A stretch of DNA of 64,000 bases from Manihot esculenta (Eukaryota > Streptophyta > Magnoliopsida > Malpighiales > Euphorbiaceae), in assembly GCF_001659605.2 (NCBI RefSeq), contig NC_035178.2, positions 10,362,062 through 10,426,061 of the forward strand, given 5' to 3'. Shown in pieces: positions 61,460 through 64,000 of this stretch (positions are counted from its first letter, which is position 1; each line of letters opens with the position of its first letter). The notes under the pieces are model-generated. The model did no database searches, was not told the origin of the DNA, and saw nothing but the letters and a program-made list of their open reading frames with translations. A program made the position numbers and the translations under genes.

Positions 61460-63865
61460 CTCCCCATATATGTAAATAATTAATTAAATTAATAAAAATT
61501 GAAGATGCAAACTTTACGGCTAGGCAAGTAGTTAATAGTTAGTTTAAATTTCTTTTTGACTATAGAAATTGAAAATAAAGAAATTAAAACAATAAATGTG
61601 TGCCGAAAAAGGAAATAATAATGTAAGCGGCTTCGTGACTTGCATGATACAAATAGGACTGAATTATTTTAAAAAATTTGAAAAGCTTCATGCAGAGCTA
61701 AACTAAAACGTAAAAAGGGAGAGTGGAGGGAGAAGGAAAAAGATCATAAATTGGAGGTACAACAAAAGAAGGGCACTGGGCTCTTACAGAGTGAAAGAGG
61801 CAAATGGGACTTTCCTCTGGAATTGAACGTTTATGGAAAAATGGGCTCAGTGAGGATCGAATGATTTCAAAAATTTAAGCGCAGTTTGGTCTTACTGAAA
61901 TATACTAAAAAAGATCGTATTACTACTGAAATATATTAAAGATGATCATAAATACGATGTACAACAAAGGAAGCGCATTAACGCTTAGAGAGCCAAAGAG
62001 GCAAATGGGGCCTCCTCTGGAATTGGACTTTTTTGGAAAAATGGACATTTAGTACTTTATTTTATTTTAAATTCTACTTTTCTTAGTAATATATTTTAAC
62101 TTATTAATTCATTCACTACTTTGTTAAAAACAAAATTATGATAAAGATTTGCAAATGTAATAATTTGCAAATAATTAAACACTTTAATGTTATTGATTAT
62201 TTTATAAATTTTCACAAACTATGGGAACACACTTTTAAACTTATCAAAATAAAACCATTCGAGAAATTATGATTTTTTTTAAAAAATTAAAAGAGAAAAT
62301 AATTATTTTTATGTATGATGTCATTTATTTCATTGATATTTTAATTAATATGAATCGACAGTGAATTACATATTTTTAGGCGTTTCAACCAAGACCTTTA
62401 AGTGCTCAGAGGTATTTTTATTGAACACTCACCTAATTTCTTCAAGAAAATGGAAAGAAGAAGCAGCAGCAACAAGAGGTAAGAAAATCGAAAGAAGAAG
62501 AAGAAGCCGCAAGAGATATTTCCATTTAATAGCAGTAATGATAATAATTATTATAATAATTAAAAATTAATTAACTCTTTTTTTATTAAATGTCACATAT
62601 TTTATTGAAATATACAACTGTTAATGCCATATAAAAAAGTCAGCACGCAGCACACCATAGGTCAACCACGTACATCTGCATATGGTGTGCTGACTTTTTT
62701 ACGTGGCATTAACAGTTGTATATTTCAATAAAATATGTGGCATTTAATAAAAAAAGAGTTAATTAATTTTTAATTATTATAATAATTATTATCATTACTG
62801 CTATTAAATAAAAATACCTCTTGCTGCTTCTTCTTCTTTCCATTTTCTTACCTCTTGCTGCTGCTGCTTCTTCTTCTTTCCATTTTCTTGTAGAAATTAG
62901 CTCAGTGTTCAATAAAAATACCTCTGAGCACTTAAAAGCTCTTGGTTGAAGCGTCTAAAAATATTTAATTCACTTTCGATTCATATTAATTAAAATATTA
63001 ATGAAATAAATGACATCATACATAAAAATAATTATTTTCTCTTTTAATTTTTTAAAAAAATCATAATTTTTCCAATGGTTTTATTTTGATAAGTTTAAAA
63101 GTGTGTTCCTATAGTTTGTGAAAATTTATAAAATAATCAACAACATTAAAGTATTTAATTATTTGCAAATTATTACATTAGCAAATCTTTATCATAATTT
63201 TGTTTTTAACAAAGTTGTGAATGAATTAATAAGTTAAAATATATTACGGAGAAAAGTAGAATTTAAAATAAAATAAAGTACTAAATGTCCATTTTTCCAA
63301 AAAAGTCCAATTCCAGAGGAGGGCTCTATTTGACTCTTTCAGTCTCTAAGCGTCAATGCCCTTCCTTTGTTGTACATCATATTTATGATCCTCTTTAATA
63401 TATTTCAGTAGTAATACGATCCTTTTAGTATATTTCAGTAAGACCAAACTGCGCTTAAATTTTTTGAAATCATTCAGTCCTCACTGAGCCCATTTTTCCA
63501 TAAAAGTCCAATTCCAAAGGAAAGTCTCATTTGCCTCTTTCACTCTCTAAGAGCCCAGTGCCCTTCTTTTGTTGTACCTCCAATTTAAATCCTTTTCCTT
63601 CTCCCTCCACTCTCCCTTTTTACGTTTCAGTTTAGCTCTGCATGAAGCTTTTCAAATTTTTTGAAATAATTCAGTCCTAATTATATCATGCAAGTCACGA
63701 AGCCGCTTACATCATTATCTCCTTTTTCCGCACACATTTATTGTTTTAATTTCTTTATTTTCAATTTCTATAGTCAAAAAGAGATTTAAACTAACTATTA
63801 ATTATTTGCCTAGCTGTAAAGTTTGCATCTTCAATTTTTAGTAATTTAATTAATTATTTACATCT
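61460..63865. repeat. Large near-perfect palindrome
   Basis: The left arm 61460-62650 and right arm 62685-63865 are reverse complements around 62667. Paired landmarks: AAGTGCTCAGAGGTATTTTT with its complement at about 62915; GGGCTCAGTGAGGA (61843) with TCCTCACTGAGCCC (63478); AAAAGCTTCATGCAGAGC (61681) with GCTCTGCATGAAGCTTTT (63636). The centre has a short inverted motif AGTCAGCAC...GTGCTGACT. The arms are long, GC-moderate in part, and have no coding frame. The inner arm ends resemble the exon 1 border of the SWEET relics. Confidence 0.88.
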
Positions 63866-64000
63866 TTGCACCAATTAAATTGTATAATATTTCCCATTAT
63901 ATTATATGTGAGATTCTTACATTTTCAAAAATGATGAAATAAAGTTTATCTCTGCATAAACTTAAAACAAATGAAATTGATGTTGCACCTAAGACTACTT
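63866..64000. other. Window end, nothing recognised
   Basis: Short AT-rich tail after the palindrome, with no feature I can support. Confidence 0.4.

Noticed and set aside
62361..62570. A 69-codon frame in the palindrome arm
   Set aside because: It is low-complexity (poly-R and poly-I), is mirrored in the opposite arm and has no family similarity.
1..64000. CRISPR arrays, operons or bacterial features
   Set aside because: The window is plant nuclear DNA; repeats here are microsatellites, minisatellites and transposon-type inverted repeats without regular spacers.

Overview
The window looks like nuclear DNA of a dicot plant. It is very AT-rich, its genes are split by GT-AG introns, and it carries plant-specific families: a CC-NBS-LRR resistance gene, a class VII-type receptor-like cytoplasmic kinase, a SWEET sugar transporter, and remnants of LRK10-like kinase and TIR-NBS-LRR genes. 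I cannot fix the species from sequence alone. The long runs of A/T between genes are mostly old inverted-repeat elements.

Left half (1-30 kb). A graveyard of resistance-gene pieces (about 0.56-1.5 kb) is followed by four apparently intact genes, all on the minus strand: a two-exon CC-NBS-LRR (3905-7170, 931 aa), a six-exon receptor-like cytoplasmic kinase (11209-14235, 393 aa), a seven-exon plastid-type LON-domain protein (16316-20048, 309 aa) and a five-exon RNF170-like RING/DUF1232 ubiquitin ligase (24739-29814, 185 aa). I assembled these models by hand from splice junctions; each has an open frame whose exon lengths sum to a whole number of codons.

Middle (30-44 kb). AT-rich intergenic DNA holds a roughly 1.06-kb terminal-inverted-repeat element (32073-33132). 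A strongly diverged six-exon SWEET gene on the plus strand follows (36514-37833, 264 aa), then a small secreted peptide with eight clustered cysteines on the minus strand (39402-39622). A solo LTR with a perfect 5-bp target duplication (40966-42527) contains a GC-rich minisatellite, and a 91-bp tRNA-derived SINE has a 7-bp target duplication (44047-44137).

Right third (44-64 kb). Four further loci are decayed copies of the SWEET gene, and a fifth may retain the start of exon 1. One copy (exons 1-4) is present as a head-to-head inverted duplication inside a palindrome of about 3.6 kb. Two more large hairpins follow (57.62-60.29 kb and 61.46-63.87 kb). Between the SWEET relics lies a mosaic (49.5-52.87 kb) of a GC-rich organelle-like segment, a resistance-gene LRR scrap and an inverted 2.3-kb partial copy of the RNF170-like gene.

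The intact genes do not form a pathway. The immune-type genes (CNL, RLCK, receptor fragments) are consistent with a resistance-gene neighbourhood. The SWEET relics record repeated local duplication followed by decay and inversion. The most notable untested idea is that transcripts of the SWEET-containing palindromes could fold into long hairpins and feed small RNAs against SWEET genes.
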